Below are positions 47,357-59,899 of a stretch of 64,000 nucleotides of DNA, one piece after another. Made by a program: the position numbers and the translations under genes. The notes under the pieces are model-generated. The model did no database searches. It was not told the origin of the DNA and saw nothing but the letters and a program-made list of their open reading frames with translations. This DNA comes from Paraspadella gotoi (Eukaryota; Chaetognatha). The first letter of the stretch is position 1. Each line of letters begins with the position of its first letter. The stretch is taken from positions 8,815,619 to 8,879,618 of the forward strand of contig CM119269.1 in assembly GCA_051294375.1 (NCBI GenBank), given 5' to 3'.

Positions 47357-47468
47357 CACTGCTTTCCTTCGTGAAAGTTTAACTTTTTAAACCTTTAAAG
47401 CGAAGAACTTCGAAAGGCTTCTGCTTGTGACACCTTTTCAAGTTGGGAAATCTTGATACCCTGGCAAA

Positions 47469-47513
<45 letters not shown>

Positions 47514-47818
47514 TTTTAACTTCTCGTCTATTAGCTTGTTTCCATCCTTTACAGCGATTCCATTTTCCCTACAACGCCATTATGCAAATCAGATTCTTCT
47601 CTCGCTTCTGATAAAGTTGAAATCCTTCTCTCTGGAGTCGCGGGTTTTTTCGCTCTGTTTCGCTGGGAGAATCAAGTCTGCGACGACGACGACGATAACG
47701 ACGACGTATAAATCGCAAGGAGTGAAAACGATCCATGATGTCAAACTCGATATCCAAGGAAATTGTTGTCTTGACATCAAGATTGCTTTCACTTATATTT
47801 AATTATTTTTTTGAATTA
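47286..47818 (+). repeat. Tandem duplicate block, copy 1 (533 bp)
   Basis: Begins at the tRNA-His and contains a CT tract and (GAC)n. Copy 2 follows directly. Confidence 0.88.
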
Positions 47819-47900
47819 GCCGTGACCAGGATATTCGAACCTGCGGTTGTATCGCGGCCACAAAGCGCCGAAGTACTAACGCGCTATACTATCACGGGGC
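47819..47900 (-). pseudogene. tRNA-His copy with multiple insertions
   Basis: Recognisable over its full length but with about ten extra bases that break the stems. Either a dead copy or sequence error. Confidence 0.85.
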
Positions 47901-48472
47901 CACCTGCTTTCCCTTCGTGAAAGTTCTTATCTTTTTAAACCTTTAAAGGCGCAGAACTTCGAAAGGCTTCTGCTGTGTGACACCTTTCAAGTTGGGAAAT
48001 CTTGAATACCTGGCAAATGGTTCGTCTCTCTCTCTCTCTCCTCTCTCTTGCTCTCTCTCTCTCTCTCTCTCCTCTTCTCTCCTTACTCGTCTTCTCTCGT
48101 CTCTCTTCCTCTCTCTCTCTTCTTCCGTTTTAACTTTCTCGTCTATTAGCTTGTTTCCATCCTTTACAGCGATTCCATTTTTCCCTACAAACGCCATTAT
48201 GCAAATGCAGACTTCTTTCTCTCGTTCTGATTAAAGTGTGCAAATCCTTCTCTCTGGAGTCGCGGGCTTTTTTCGCCCTCTGTTTCGCTGGGGTGCGGGA
48301 GAATCAATTAGTCTGCCGACGACGACGACGGGATTAACGACGACGTGTTATAATATCGCCAAGGGAGTGAAAAACGATCCATGATGTCAAACTCGATATC
48401 CAAGGAAAATTGTTGTCTTGACACAAGATTGCTTTCATCTTATATTTTAATTATTTTTTTTGAATTATGTTG
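47819..48472 (+). repeat. Tandem duplicate block, copy 2 (654 bp, insertion-rich)
   Basis: Same order as copy 1 but about 120 bases longer, due to many one- to few-base insertions. Confidence 0.88.
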
Positions 48473-50931
48473 CCTTTGTAGTTCTATTGGTTTTTTTTAT
48501 CCATGTGTGCAAATCTCAATCTTCTATTAGGCTAACAGTTAGCTGGATTTTTCGGATCCGCTTTTTGGTAAAAAAAAATAGTAAAACTATTATCTGCCTC
48601 GCTTTTTTACAAATTAGTTAAATTTTAAAAAGGTTATAATTTATTTTTATGAGTTATGCGCGCTTTCAGAAGAGGCTTACTTACTTGCGCTGAGCAACAA
48701 CTGTCACTGCATCAAAAAGAGCGTTTTCTTTCATTTCAAAATCTTCTTCACAAAAAACTGGGATACCATCTCACGCGTGCCTCCACGCCTCACAGCGGCC
48801 TAACAGCCTCACAGCTCTTCAAACTATCTCCTCTCTTCTCACATTCGCCCTCATACATGCCTCACAGTAAGATTTTCCATCGGGTTCACGCGCGCGCCTC
48901 CTATCATTAGATAGGGATTTAGCCACGCCAAATTAAACTGCGTGGCGCGCAGCCGAACGTGAGCCACGCCATCGTCCCCACACGCGCAGGCATCGGCCTT
49001 GGCATAGCGCGGTATGCGCAAGATCGCCGCTGCCATTCCCTCAGCCGTCCGGCTGCGATTCGCGATTAGCTGCCCGGCGTGGCGTGGGCATGCGAGAGCG
49101 CGCATGGGGCTCGCTGCGCGTTGTTCTTGCCATGGCATGGTCCTTTTGCTCGTATTCTTGTACTTTTAAATGAGTGTNNNNNNNNNNNNNNNNNNNNNNN
49201 NNCTCAAGCGTAGTCTCACTTTATAAATAAATACAGGGAATCGGTACAATTATAAAAAATGCATTAGCTGTACTCGTTTTAAAATTTTTAAAATCCTACT
49301 ATTATTTCACATTTTATCCACACTCAAAGCAAATGTTAGAAATATTTTTTCTCGATTTTAAAATATTCAAATCTTTTAACAACCAAAACGACTTTTTTTA
49401 ACTACTTGGTTAATTAATATTATGTCCCCTTGGTATAATGATGCTCATAGGCCTTTCCCTACAGATTTAAACCATACTGCTACCGGATTTGAGAGTATTT
49501 ATTTAGTTCAAAATGAAAGAATGTAGCGGATATGCAGATGGTTTGATACAGCCAATTACATTGGCAATGCATACAAGCTGAAGTCAGCTGGAAAATAGTT
49601 TTAGCAGTAAAAAATACTTTATGCATCTCAGATTATATTCTGAATCATAGCATACTAAATTTACAACGTTTATCAGTTTCCTGAAAGTAAACTTAATGAG
49701 CGTCCATTAAAACAAATTTCCTTCACAATCATTCTTTACATTTTCACCTCTGAAATCATTATTATCATCGTCAATCTTTCCCAATCTACAAAATCTTTAG
49801 AAAAAGGCACAATAAACAATGTAGCTTATTGTAATGTAATATGCACTATAATTTTTTTAACTAAAAGCAACTATATAAATTTAATAACACCTAAATTTTT
49901 TCATGATTGTCAAAACAAAAATTCTGTGGACACAATGTCCACAATTCCTTCTTATTTGAACCGCACATTGTGTCAATAAAAATACAAATAAATAAGATAA
50001 TAGAGATACCAAAAAAATCTGTATGAACTTATTTCTTTGATGGTTGTTTCAAAATAATAATTCATATTACAAATTTGACTCAGCGCTCATTAGTAAAGTG
50101 TCAGTACGCTTGAGACACTCTGTATTACCTTTGCTTGTGAACGAGCATACGAGCATCCACCTGTTGCATTTGTGACTTTTATTCTCCCAGTTTCTATTGC
50201 TATGAACTCTTAACCCACATGTTTGCGTAACTCCCATCATCCCCAAGATCTTCACACGTCCTTCCTTTCTCTTCTGACCTTCACATTCCTCTCGTCTCTC
50301 TCTTCCCTTTCACATCCCATCGTCTGCATTTAAATTGAGGCCCAGAGATGGAATGCGGGCATTCGNNNNNNNNNNNNNNNNNNNNNNNNNNNNNNNNNNN
50401 NNNNNNNNNNNNNNNNNNNNNNNNNNNNNNNNNNNNNNNNNNNNNNNNNNNNNNNNNNNNNNNNNNNNNNNNNNNNNNNNNNNNNNNNNNNNNNNNNNNN
50501 NNNNNNNNNNNNNNNNNNNNNNNNNNNNNNNNNNNNNNNNNNNNNNNNNNNNNNNNNNNNNNNNNNNNNNNNNNNNNNNNNNNNNNNNNNNNNNNNNNNN
50601 NNNNNNNNNNNNNNNNNNNNNNNNNNNNNNNNNNNNNNNNNNNNNNNNNNNNNNNTTCTTTTTTTCCTCCCGAAAGTGAAACCCATTGACACAATTTCTG
50701 CGCATCGCTAAAAAAAACTGCATCGCAAGAGAGTAAATGGGTCAGGTTGTTGAGTTGGTTCTGTTGGTTATAGTGGGGAACTTGATGGTGGAATTGGGCG
50801 GGGATTGGCGGCTGCGTTAAGGAGACAGAATTTCTTAGTTTCAAGATTCCATTTCTTGGTTCCATTTCGAGCGTCGATCTGATGAAAATTCAAAGTGGAT
50901 GGAACGACGCCGATAAAATGGAATGACGCCT
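48473..50931. other. Intergenic or intronic DNA with a GC-rich island
   Basis: 48,760-49,140 is markedly GC-rich for this window, with repeated GCCACGCC/GGCGTGGC words and a minus-strand frame of 95 codons (48851-49138). The rest is AT-rich. Gaps at 49178-49202 (25 N) and 50366-50655 (290 N). Confidence 0.5.
48851..49138 (-). other. Unrecognised 95-codon frame in a GC-rich island
   Basis: It starts MPWQEQRAASPMRAL and has no recognised motif or splice signals. Could be a fragment of a dispersed repeat. Low support as a gene. Confidence 0.2.
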
Positions 50932-51004
50932 CCACAGCGCCGGTAAGGGCGGTGGTGAATGTCGCCGTCGCCGTCGGCGCCGGAAAACGACGCAGAATTC
51001 ACGG
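50932..51004 (-). CDS. Candidate SUEL-domain exon (middle part)
   Basis: Minus acceptor CACAG. It reads AVNSASFSGADGDGDIHHRP, then YRR, resembling the I-x-S-A-x-(Y/F)-G core of SUEL domains. It enters in phase 1, matching exon 51532-51636. The donor is not clear (GTGGAG possible). Confidence 0.4.
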
Positions 51005-51090
51005 CTGTGTCTTACGTGATGCCATTAATCAAGAATCATAGAAGATTTTTTGAAAAATGCAAACGCTAAGCGTATTCAGAAGTCATACCT

Positions 51091-51327
51091 NNNNNNNNNN
51101 NNNNNNNNNNNNNNNNNNNNNNNNNNNNNNNNNNNNNNNNNNNNNNNNNNNNNNNNNNNNNNNNNNNNNNNNNNNNNNNNNNNNNNNNNNNNNNNNNNNN
51201 NNNNNNNNNNNNNNNNNNNNNNNNNNNNNNNNNNNNNNNNNNNNNNNNNNNNNNNNNNNNNNNNNNNNNNNNNNNNNNNNNNNNNNNNNNNNNNNNNNNN
51301 NNNNNNNNNNNNNNNNNNNNNNNNNNN
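51091..51327. other. Assembly gap (237 N)
   Basis: Lies between the two candidate SUEL exons. Confidence 0.95.
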
Positions 51328-51480
51328 CTCTCTCTCTCTTTCACCTGATATTCACACGTTGAGTGTGATTCCTGAAACCCGATGAAGGCACGCTCGATGT
51401 GAATCACTTGCATCAGTTTAGTTTTCGGTTCGCCTGTGAATAAAATATGTATTTACTCATTGATTTAAATAAATCGATCT

Positions 51481-51520
<40 letters not shown>

Positions 51521-51531
51521 ATCAAACTTAC

Positions 51532-51636
51532 CCGTCAATCCGTCGGACACGAATCTTTCCGCCTCCGAATCACAGGTGAGGTTCAGTGGAACTTCTTCGA
51601 AAGAATCTGCGCAGACGGATGCGCGCAGGGCGGCAG
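51532..51636 (-). CDS. Candidate SUEL-domain exon (first part)
   Basis: Minus acceptor CTCTCCAG after a CT tract, donor GTAAGTTTG. It reads [20 protein letters not shown], then [15 protein letters not shown]. The V-C-x(n)-L-x-L-x-C start is typical of SUEL domains. It would precede 50932-51004 and the lectin end at 37.4 kb. Confidence 0.55.
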
Positions 51637-51637
51637 C

Positions 51638-51748
<111 letters not shown>

Positions 51749-52060
51749 TGTAAATTAATCTTCTACTTTTTACAACTACGGAATCTTGAAATAATAACGC
51801 GTATTTTAGTTTTATTATAAGCGTTTGGAAACCGCAGCTGACATCAACATTTTTATGTTGATATCATAGAAGAAGCATCATTAGCTGGCAAAAACTTATG
51901 CTTTATCGACGTCATTGGTTCCGCGTCCAAAAAGAAATATCACGAGGAACGTCTTTTGTTTCAATCTCAACGAATTTATCGCCAGTAACGACATTGGTTC
52001 TCCTCCCATAACCAAATGACGCTAAAAGCAGCTTAATGCGTTTCTCGTTCTAAAAATAAA

Positions 52061-52109
52061 ATGGGCTGCGGAAAATCGCAAAAAGAGGAAGAATCAGACG
52101 ATTATGCTG
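52061..52109 (+). CDS. Coiled-coil gene exon 1
   Basis: ATG in the context AAATAAAATGG, donor GTAAGA, phase 1 out. 16 residues with the MGCGKS start. Confidence 0.75.
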
Positions 52110-53899
52110 GTAAGAAGGAAATGAATGAATGGATGAATAAAGAATAAAGAATAAAGAATAAAGAATAAAGAATAAAGAATAAAGAATAAAGAATAAAGAA
52201 TAAAAAAATCAATCATGGTGTGAATGAAGGATGAAGAAAGGAATAAAGAAATGAATGAAGGAATGAATGAAGAAATGAATAAAGGATGAAGGAATGAAGA
52301 AAATGAACGAAAATAAGGAAAATGAATGAAAATAATAAAAAGAGTTTATTCAGAAGCGAAGAGGGAAAAGGAGGATGAATGAACAAATGAAAGAATATAA
52401 AACGAAACATAACAAAAAACAATAAGAGTCTAATTACTAAATCATCAGATTTCATACAATTAAAACAGTTTATGGAAACCTTTTTCTCCTTTATTGATCA
52501 GGAAACCCGGTTCATAATTAGACTTGATTCAAAGCAGGCAGGGTCCTGCTATATTAACAACTTGTAAGAGTCATCGAGACCTCAACCCGCTATAGCCTAT
52601 TTTAGGTCTAGGAAAAGATAACTTGATTATTTAATAATTGAATAAGTTACTCTATAGGTTAAACCAATTTAGTAAATTTAAGTTAATTATTCAATCAGTT
52701 TAATTTCCTTTCATCGAGGCGTTCGAAGACCGACCTATGAGCTAAACATCGTTCGAAAGTCAAAGAGAGGAAGTGTAAGCAAAACTTGAAAATAAAGCAG
52801 GGAAAGGCTGGGAGAAGCAGGAAGAATTAGAAAAAAAAAGCAGGGAGATAAAGCGGAAAGTAGGAAAAGAATTGGGAACGTTGGATGGGGCCGTGAAAAA
52901 AGGCAGGGAAATAGGCAGAAATAAGCAGGGAAAGCCAGAAATAAAAAAAAAGGGAAAGCATGGAAAAAGCAGGGTAAAAGTCTCTTTTTCTCACGATTCC
53001 TCTCTTTTATTTTTTTTTTAGTCCATGATCGAAGATGAAAACGAGGCTAAGAGAAGAGAGGAAGAAATGGAGGAAGCGAGAAGAAAGAGGGAGATCGAAT
53101 TGGCGGAGATGAGATCAGCGGAGGAAGCGATGAAGTTGAAGCTGGAGGAGACGGAGAGAATGCTGGAGAAGGAGAGGAGCGAGAGAGAGAGTGAGTGTTT
53201 TGGGAGAGGGGGGTGGGATGGGGAGAGAGAGTGTGTTTGTGGGGCTGGGGAAACGGAGGGAGTGGATGCTGGAGAAGGATAGCATGGCGAGGGAGTAGTG
53301 AATGAGTGGGGATGTTGTTGGAGAGGATGGAGAGAGAGAGAAAGAAGAAATATGAGTAAGGGATAAAAGGCGTGATTCAGAAAAGAGCGAATAAAAACAA
53401 GAAAAAAATAAAGAGAAAGAAACAATTTAGTTGCGGTAAAGGTTAAAAGAGATGCTTTAGGTGATGAAAAGTATAATGGAAAAAACAAGTAAGTGCATTT
53501 GAGAGAGAGATGAGAGAGAAGAGGGAGAGATGAGAGAGAGAGAGAGAAGGGAGAGAGAGGAGAGAAGAGAGAAGAAGAGACGCGAAGAGAGAGAGGAGGA
53601 AGAATGGCTTCAAGCTCGATGCTTCGGTGTCGCGAGAAAAGAGTTTTCTGCCAACGATGCGAAATAGAAATTCCAGGGGAAAATATATTTTTTTAGATTT
53701 ATTTCTAAATCCTCTTATGTTGCTGAGAGTTACAGGGTTGCTTCACAAAGAATGAATTTTAATTTCAATGAATATTTTTAATTTATTTTTTTTTTTAAAT
53801 ATTTTTTATGATGTAGTGGAAATTAAACAAAAAAATTTACCCCTGCCCTGAGGAGAAAATGAGAAAGGTAACAAGAGGCGAGAAAAGAGGGAGGAGATG

Positions 53900-53978
<79 letters not shown>

Positions 53979-56132
53979 TTACGGAATTTCTTAACTGAGA
54001 TGAAGAAAGAAAAGGGACGAGATTTACATAAAAAGGATAAAGACTTTGTTGACGCGAGTCGAGCGATGAAAAATGAATGAAGAAAAGGTAAGTTCAGTGG
54101 TAGGGTGGTTTCAGAGAATAAAGAGGATGAACAAGGGAAGGTGGAACCACTGGGTAAGGTCATCAGGGAGAGGGGAAATTTCAAATCGCGAATAAAGAAA
54201 GAGTTTTTGAGTGTAGTTGCGATTCGTATAATAATTAGCGAAAGACAATGCACTAACATTAACATTTGCGTACATTAAAATATCTATTATTGATTTTTAA
54301 ATTAAAAGTTGTTTCCACTCTAAAAGCATCACATAACTTAAGTTTTAAATTGTAAAGAATTCAGTTTTTTTTTAAATACTTTTAATCATAATTTCACTCC
54401 AGTAAAAAAAAATCCTAAAATTCGTACCACCTTAACGTCGCATCTGTTGGTAGAAGAACGGATCGTAAAACCGATTAAATTCTTCGCCTCGTGTCTTTTC
54501 GACGTGAGAAACTTTGGAGCGAAAACGATGAGGCTCATTTAGCCTCCATTGTAATTACAATATCGAACGGTAACGTCATTAACCGTTTACATTAACCGTT
54601 TACATTAAATTGCAGAGCGAGAGAAAATGGAAGAGGAGAAGAGGAGAAAGGAGGCGGAAGAGAGGTAATGGGAAAGAGAGGTAATGGAAGAGAGGTAACG
54701 GGAAAGAGAGGTAATGGAAGAGAGGTAATGTGAAAGAAAGGTAATGGAAGAGAGGTAACGGGAAAGAGAGGTAATGGAAGAGAGGTAACGGGAAAGAGAA
54801 GTAATGGAAGAGAGGTAATGGGAAAGAGAGGTAATGGAAGAGAGGTAACGGGAAAGTCAAACGATTTAAAAATAATGTTGTCGTGTTATGTTCCAGAGTT
54901 AAAATATAACAGGGTCACAATTAACCCACTTTTTACAGAGCGAAATACTCTCACACGACTCTCTCGGACGAGGCGCTCGCTTTTATTCACAGGGTAAGGT
55001 CGGATTTTCGTGGGGTTGGACTGCAGTGGCTGGTGAGAATCGGTGAACCGGTGAACCGGTTGGGATTGGATGGTTTGAAATGAATCGGATTGGTTGGAGT
55101 GAGACTGAAGCCAGCGAAAGATACGACCGACCGTCCAAAATTGACTGAAAAGTCGTTTAGCCGCTAAAAGTTCTCAGCTGACGACGAAACCGTTGGCAAA
55201 GAAACTGACAAAATGACTTAATTCGTTCGATGACATTGACAAGAAAAGGAAACCATTTTTATCGACAGAAACCAATCACAAGGGTTCACTTCTGGTCTGG
55301 CACCGGGTCTGGCACCAGGTCAGACACAAAGTCTGACACCAGGTTTGACAGCTACTCGATGGAGTAACGTGAAAGACAAACGCCTCGTGAATACTTAACC
55401 AATACTTAACCAATACTTTACCAATACTTAACCAATACTAAACCCAATAAAAGGCGTTTTTTTAATCTCTTCTCTAATGATTACTGTTTATTTTTTGTTT
55501 GGGGAGGAGTAGGTCGTTTAATTATTTTGACTCGCCGATTGACAGAGAGATTATCCTGACAATTGAGCCTGACATTCAACGCTGACAGCCTGACAATTGA
55601 GCCTGACATTCAACGCTGACAGCCTGACAATTGAGCCTGACATTCAACGCTGACAGCCTGACAATTGAGCCTGACATTCAACGCTGACAGCCTGACACAT
55701 TGGCTTAAATCTTAAGACGGTAATTTGGCCGATAACTCGGCCACAGACACTTGTTGATTTCTGAATGTCCATTATTCCTAATATTCCGATTTCTATCCCT
55801 CTCTATCTTTGTCTTCTTCCTCCTCTTTGCAGCGTCTCGTCGGCAACCGTGCGGTCTCGACCAACCGCGACAACAACGACAATCTGGACAACGAACCTGC
55901 AAAGCAAGACAACAACAAATCTCCCGTCGAAGACGACAAGAGTCTCTCCTTTAACATTTCGGACGACGACGACAACGACGACGACAGCGTCACGATTTGG
56001 ATGTTCAGCGATTACGACGAACACGACGACGACGACGAAGACGAGGAAGTGGCCAAGAGGAAGAGAGCCGAAGCGGCCGAAGAGGCCTGGGCATGGAAGA
56101 GGAAGTCACATCTCAGTTTTTCCTCCGATTGA
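52061..56132 (+). CDS. Unrecognised 202-residue protein: N-myristoylation-like start, coiled coil, acidic tail
   Basis: Exons 52061-52109, 53035-53190, 54616-54664, 54939-54993 and 55833-56132 join in phase to 609 bases including the stop. The N-terminus MGCGKSQKEEESDDYA has Gly2, Cys3 and Ser6, the usual context for N-myristoylation plus palmitoylation. Residues about 20-85 are an uninterrupted Glu/Arg/Lys helix with heptad-like Leu/Met (REIELAEMRSAEEAMKLKLE), likely a coiled coil. Then KYSHTTLSDEALAFIHRRL leads to an acidic, Asn/Asp-rich tail (SVTIWMFSDYDEHDDDD) and the end WAWKRKSHLSFSSD. No known domain is recognised. The layout suggests a membrane-attached adaptor or trafficking protein; this is inference. 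AATAAA at 56323 lies 190 bases after the stop. Confidence 0.72.
52138..52202 (+). repeat. (AATAAAG)n tandem repeat
   Basis: About nine units in intron 1 of the coiled-coil gene, followed by GAATGAAT-type repeats to 52,330. Confidence 0.93.
53035..53190 (+). CDS. Coiled-coil gene exon 2
   Basis: Poly-T tract, then AG at 53020-53021. The frame from that AG stops at once in phase 1, whereas the next AG (53033-53034) gives the open frame DENEAKRREEEMEEARR. Donor GTGAGT, phase 1 out. If an exon or base is missing, the start could be 53022. Confidence 0.65.
53903..53974 (+). repeat. (GA)n microsatellite
   Basis: About 36 units in intron 2 of the coiled-coil gene. Confidence 0.95.
54616..54664 (+). 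CDS. Coiled-coil gene exon 3
   Basis: Acceptor TTAAATTGCAG, donor GTAATG. KREKMEEEKRRKEAEER continues the helix. The donor begins a minisatellite. Confidence 0.7.
54655..54860 (+). repeat. 30-bp minisatellite built on a 5' splice site
   Basis: About seven units of GGAAGAGAGGTAAYGGGAAA plus AGAGAGGTAAT. The first GAGAG|GTAATG is the donor of exon 3, so each unit carries one or two donor-like GGTAAY words. Confidence 0.9.
54939..54993 (+). CDS. Coiled-coil gene exon 4
   Basis: Acceptor TTTTTACAG, donor GTAAGG. RAKYSHTTLSDEALAFIHR: non-repetitive and probably the most conserved part. Confidence 0.75.
55553..55697 (+). repeat. 34-bp tandem repeat
   Basis: Four near-identical units containing TGACAATTGAGCCTGACATT and CAACGCTGACAG, in intron 4 of the coiled-coil gene. 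Confidence 0.95.
55833..56132 (+). CDS. Coiled-coil gene last exon
   Basis: Acceptor CTCCTCTTTGCAG, stop TGA at 56130. RLVGNRAVSTNRDNNDN, acidic middle, basic-aromatic end. Confidence 0.78.
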   Translation, partial: RLVGNRAVSTNRDNNDNLDNEPAKQDNNKSPVEDDKSLSFNISDDDDNDDDSVTIWMFSDYDEHDDDDEDEEVAKRKRAEAAEEAWAWKRKSHLSFSSD

Positions 56133-56322
56133 AATAGGCAATGGGATTCTGAGTCACTGACAATCGGTGAAAAAGATGAAGACTTAGTCACGCGGTTCTG
56201 TTTTTCACGATTTATCGAATAGATCTCACTCTTCGTCAAAACCTTTTTGTTATGTTCAATTTATGCATCCAAATTTAGAAGAATTTTTTTTTTTTTTATA
56301 TAAATTTAGAAGAAAAGTAATC

Positions 56323-56328
56323 AATAAA
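56323..56328 (+). promoter_or_regulatory. Polyadenylation signal of the coiled-coil gene
   Basis: AATAAA 190 bases after the stop codon. Confidence 0.5.
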
Positions 56329-58507
56329 ATGGGAAAAACAAGTAAAACAATTAACTAATCAATCAGGTCGAAAAAGACAGAAAAGAAAGACCGTTGTGAA
56401 TTTGATAACAATAGCCTATTCAATGAATATTAATACAATTTTCTTTCCTTTCATTTCTTTTTATTAGTACCCAATTTGAATACGGTATACTATAACTGTA
56501 CTAAACTACTATACTAAAACCATAACTTGCCTTAAATGATCATACCTTTTTTTATCTTCTCGCCAAAGAAAACAAATGAGCCTCGTTTAGCAGTTTAATA
56601 TTCTAAGCCTTCGTCCTTCTTTATCTCAAAACCCGAAGCTGAAAAGACTCAACCATTTTTTTTTCTTTTTCTGCCCAGAAATTTCCACGAAACGAAATCC
56701 TAGGAATTCGATGTCCGCACGAATGAATCTTACGCTGCCACCAAACTTTATGCTCCCGTTGATTTTTCTTTTTTTTTGGGTTGTTAAGTTTTCTTTACAT
56801 TTCCTCCACGATATTTTTTTAATTTTCTTTTTATATTCCTGGGTTTGAAAATGAAATTTATTTAATTCAACTCTTTTTTTAATATTATTTCTCATTGTGT
56901 TCTTCTGTTCCCTTCCGACCTTCTTTCATTCAATCTACCTCCTTACCCTTTCCTTTCCTCCATTTTCTTTCCTCACCTTTCCTCCCTTTCCTTTCCTCCA
57001 CTTGCTTCCTTTTCTTTCCCCTCACCTTTTTCGACCGCGACGATGGCGAAGACGAAAGCGACGACGACGACGCCGAAAAACGACGCCGACGAAGACACGA
57101 CGCCGCTTCGAACCCTGATGCGTGAAGCGTCGCTGGCCGTACAGAGACGCCGGAACTGACGACGCCGCGTGGATGACGACGACGCCGCTCGTTGATTTGA
57201 CGCCGGATGAAAGTTGAAGGCGATCGTATTTACCGTTGGGTTCCATCTTTCTCTTTCCATCTTTTCTCTTTCCATTTCTCTGTCTCTTTTTCCGAAAGAG
57301 TTTCTGTTCCGTCTGCACGCAAAGACCAGTTCCGCTGGGATGAGCGTCGGGAGAAGAGGAGAAGGGGAAACGGGTAGAAGGGTGCGTAGCGGGGCGCGGG
57401 GAAAGGCGCGGAGCGGGGCGCGGAGCGGGGCGGGATGATGAGAGCCCGACTCATCTGTGGGCGGGTCGAGTCTCGGAGATCGTTTATTCCCCGTCGATCT
57501 CCACTCTGTCTCCATTCTCTCTGGCTCTATCTCCCTTTGGAATTTGAAAGAAAATTTTTCAAAAAAGAGTTTTATGCGATTTTTGAATCTTTTTTTTTTG
57601 TTGATGAAAATTGGGAGAAGCGCTTTGCCGGAAATCGGCAGCGGCTTGGCCGGATGAGCCTCGCTTGTCCGGATGGGTGAGCGGTCGAGAAGGCGAAAGC
57701 GAGACTAAGTCATTTTGAGAAGAAAAAACTGAAAAGGAAAAAGGAATAAAAATTAATGAGGGAAGGAAATGAAAAGAGAGAGATGTGGAAAATAGGAAAA
57801 ATGAGAGAGAAAATGTGGAAGGAGGAAAAGAAATAGAGAAGACGTGGAAAAGAGGGAAGGAAACCTAAAAAAAGAGAAGATGTGGAAAGTAGGAAAGAAA
57901 ATAAAGAAAAAAGTGAAAATGATTAAAGAAAAAGAACAAAGCGAAAATGTTTTAAACTCTATAAAAAAAAATTGTTATAAATTTCGATACTTAGTAAGCA
58001 AAAGATAAGTTTAAAATGTTAATAGGTCGAAAAATGGAACCATATCCTGACAAAACCCAAAAAAATTGCTTCTCGGTTTGAAAAAAAAACTGGGTCAAAC
58101 TCTGGAGAATTTAAGCCAAAGACGGACCAACCGACCGATTCTGCACGACTATCATTTTTGTTTTGACCGAGTTTAAACAACAAAATCAAATTCAGTTCAA
58201 AGTCATTTACCATTAACATGTTTAGCCACACATATAACGCAACAATAATTAACATTTGAATCAATAATCAGTGATCTTTCAGATCATTCAGTATATATTA
58301 AAGGCAAACACTAATTAATTTTCAGTGTCCAGAGAAATTTTGTCCTTTATACTTTTAGTTATCAATGTCAATGAAAGTGAATATGTTTAAATTATAATTC
58401 CGTTTAATAGTTAATTCAACATAAATTAAACGCGCGCTCTTAATCTCGTTGTTGTTTTCGTCGTTTTAGTTGTTGTTGTTGTTATTCTCCTTCTCTCGTC
58501 TCGACAG
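56329..58507. other. Mostly non-coding region
   Basis: AT- and A-rich DNA, a (GAC)-rich patch at 57,020-57,180, and a GC-rich GGGCGCGGAGC repeat at 57,385-57,430. Only the weak candidate at 57043 is listed. Confidence 0.5.
57043..57159 (+). CDS. Weak coding candidate (38 codons)
   Basis: MAKTKATTTTPKNDADEDT, then LRTLMREASLAVQRRRN and a stop. The second half looks protein-like, but other frames are open and no splice sites are clear. Confidence 0.2.
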   Translation: MAKTKATTTTPKNDADEDTTPLRTLMREASLAVQRRRN

Positions 58508-58565
58508 AAGACGATGACTCAACGATCGACGCTTTTCTCTCTGGAGACGAGTTTAAACCATTACA

Positions 58566-58572
<7 letters not shown>
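58508..58572 (+). CDS. Weak candidate exon
   Basis: After TCTCGTCTCGACAG the frame reads DDDSTIDAFLSGDEFKPLHV before running into a (CT)n tract. Acceptor quality is good; no donor visible. Confidence 0.25.
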
Positions 58573-59246
<674 letters not shown>

Positions 59247-59809
59247 CAGTTTTTCCCATCCTTGATCCCAATGGTCTATCTTCACCCTATTTATCCTCTG
59301 GTCATCCTTTTCCATGAGTATTTTAAAACCCTCTCACTTTGCAAGGCTTCTCCTTTTCCTCCCCCTCTCGTTTCAACACCCATGACTCATCCCCTTCACT
59401 TCACCAATGACCCCTTGACCATCTTCCCTTCCTCCTCATTTCCATTCCAGTCTCGTTGGTTCCATTGCGTTTCCGCTTTGACTTCACAGTTGATGTCCGA
59501 CAGTCGCCAGTTTCAGCCGGGTTCGTCGACTTATTCTGCCGATGCCATTTGCAGAAACAATCTCCGATTGGAAATTCACTCAACTGTACTCGGCTTCAGT
59601 GAACCAACTGAGCTCACATATCACAAATTGTCGCATATCAATCTAACAGTAGTCGCTGCCGTTTGTCCATTGACATTCAGCTATTCGCTCTCACGAATCA
59701 CGACTTCACAAAGTTCACAAACTCACAGACGCGTTACTCATCTCTCTCCTCACAGACTTCGTCACGCTCCGGTTCCAGTTTTGTTTTCATCCCTCGTCAT
59801 TTTCATCCC

Positions 59810-59868
59810 TCTACTCTCTCTCTCTCTCTTCTCTTCTCTCTCTCCTCTCTCCCTCTCTCTCTCTCTCT

Positions 59869-59899
<31 letters not shown>

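Noticed and set aside
55553-55697. CRISPR-like direct repeats
   Set aside because: Repeats are contiguous with no unique spacers, and the DNA is eukaryotic.
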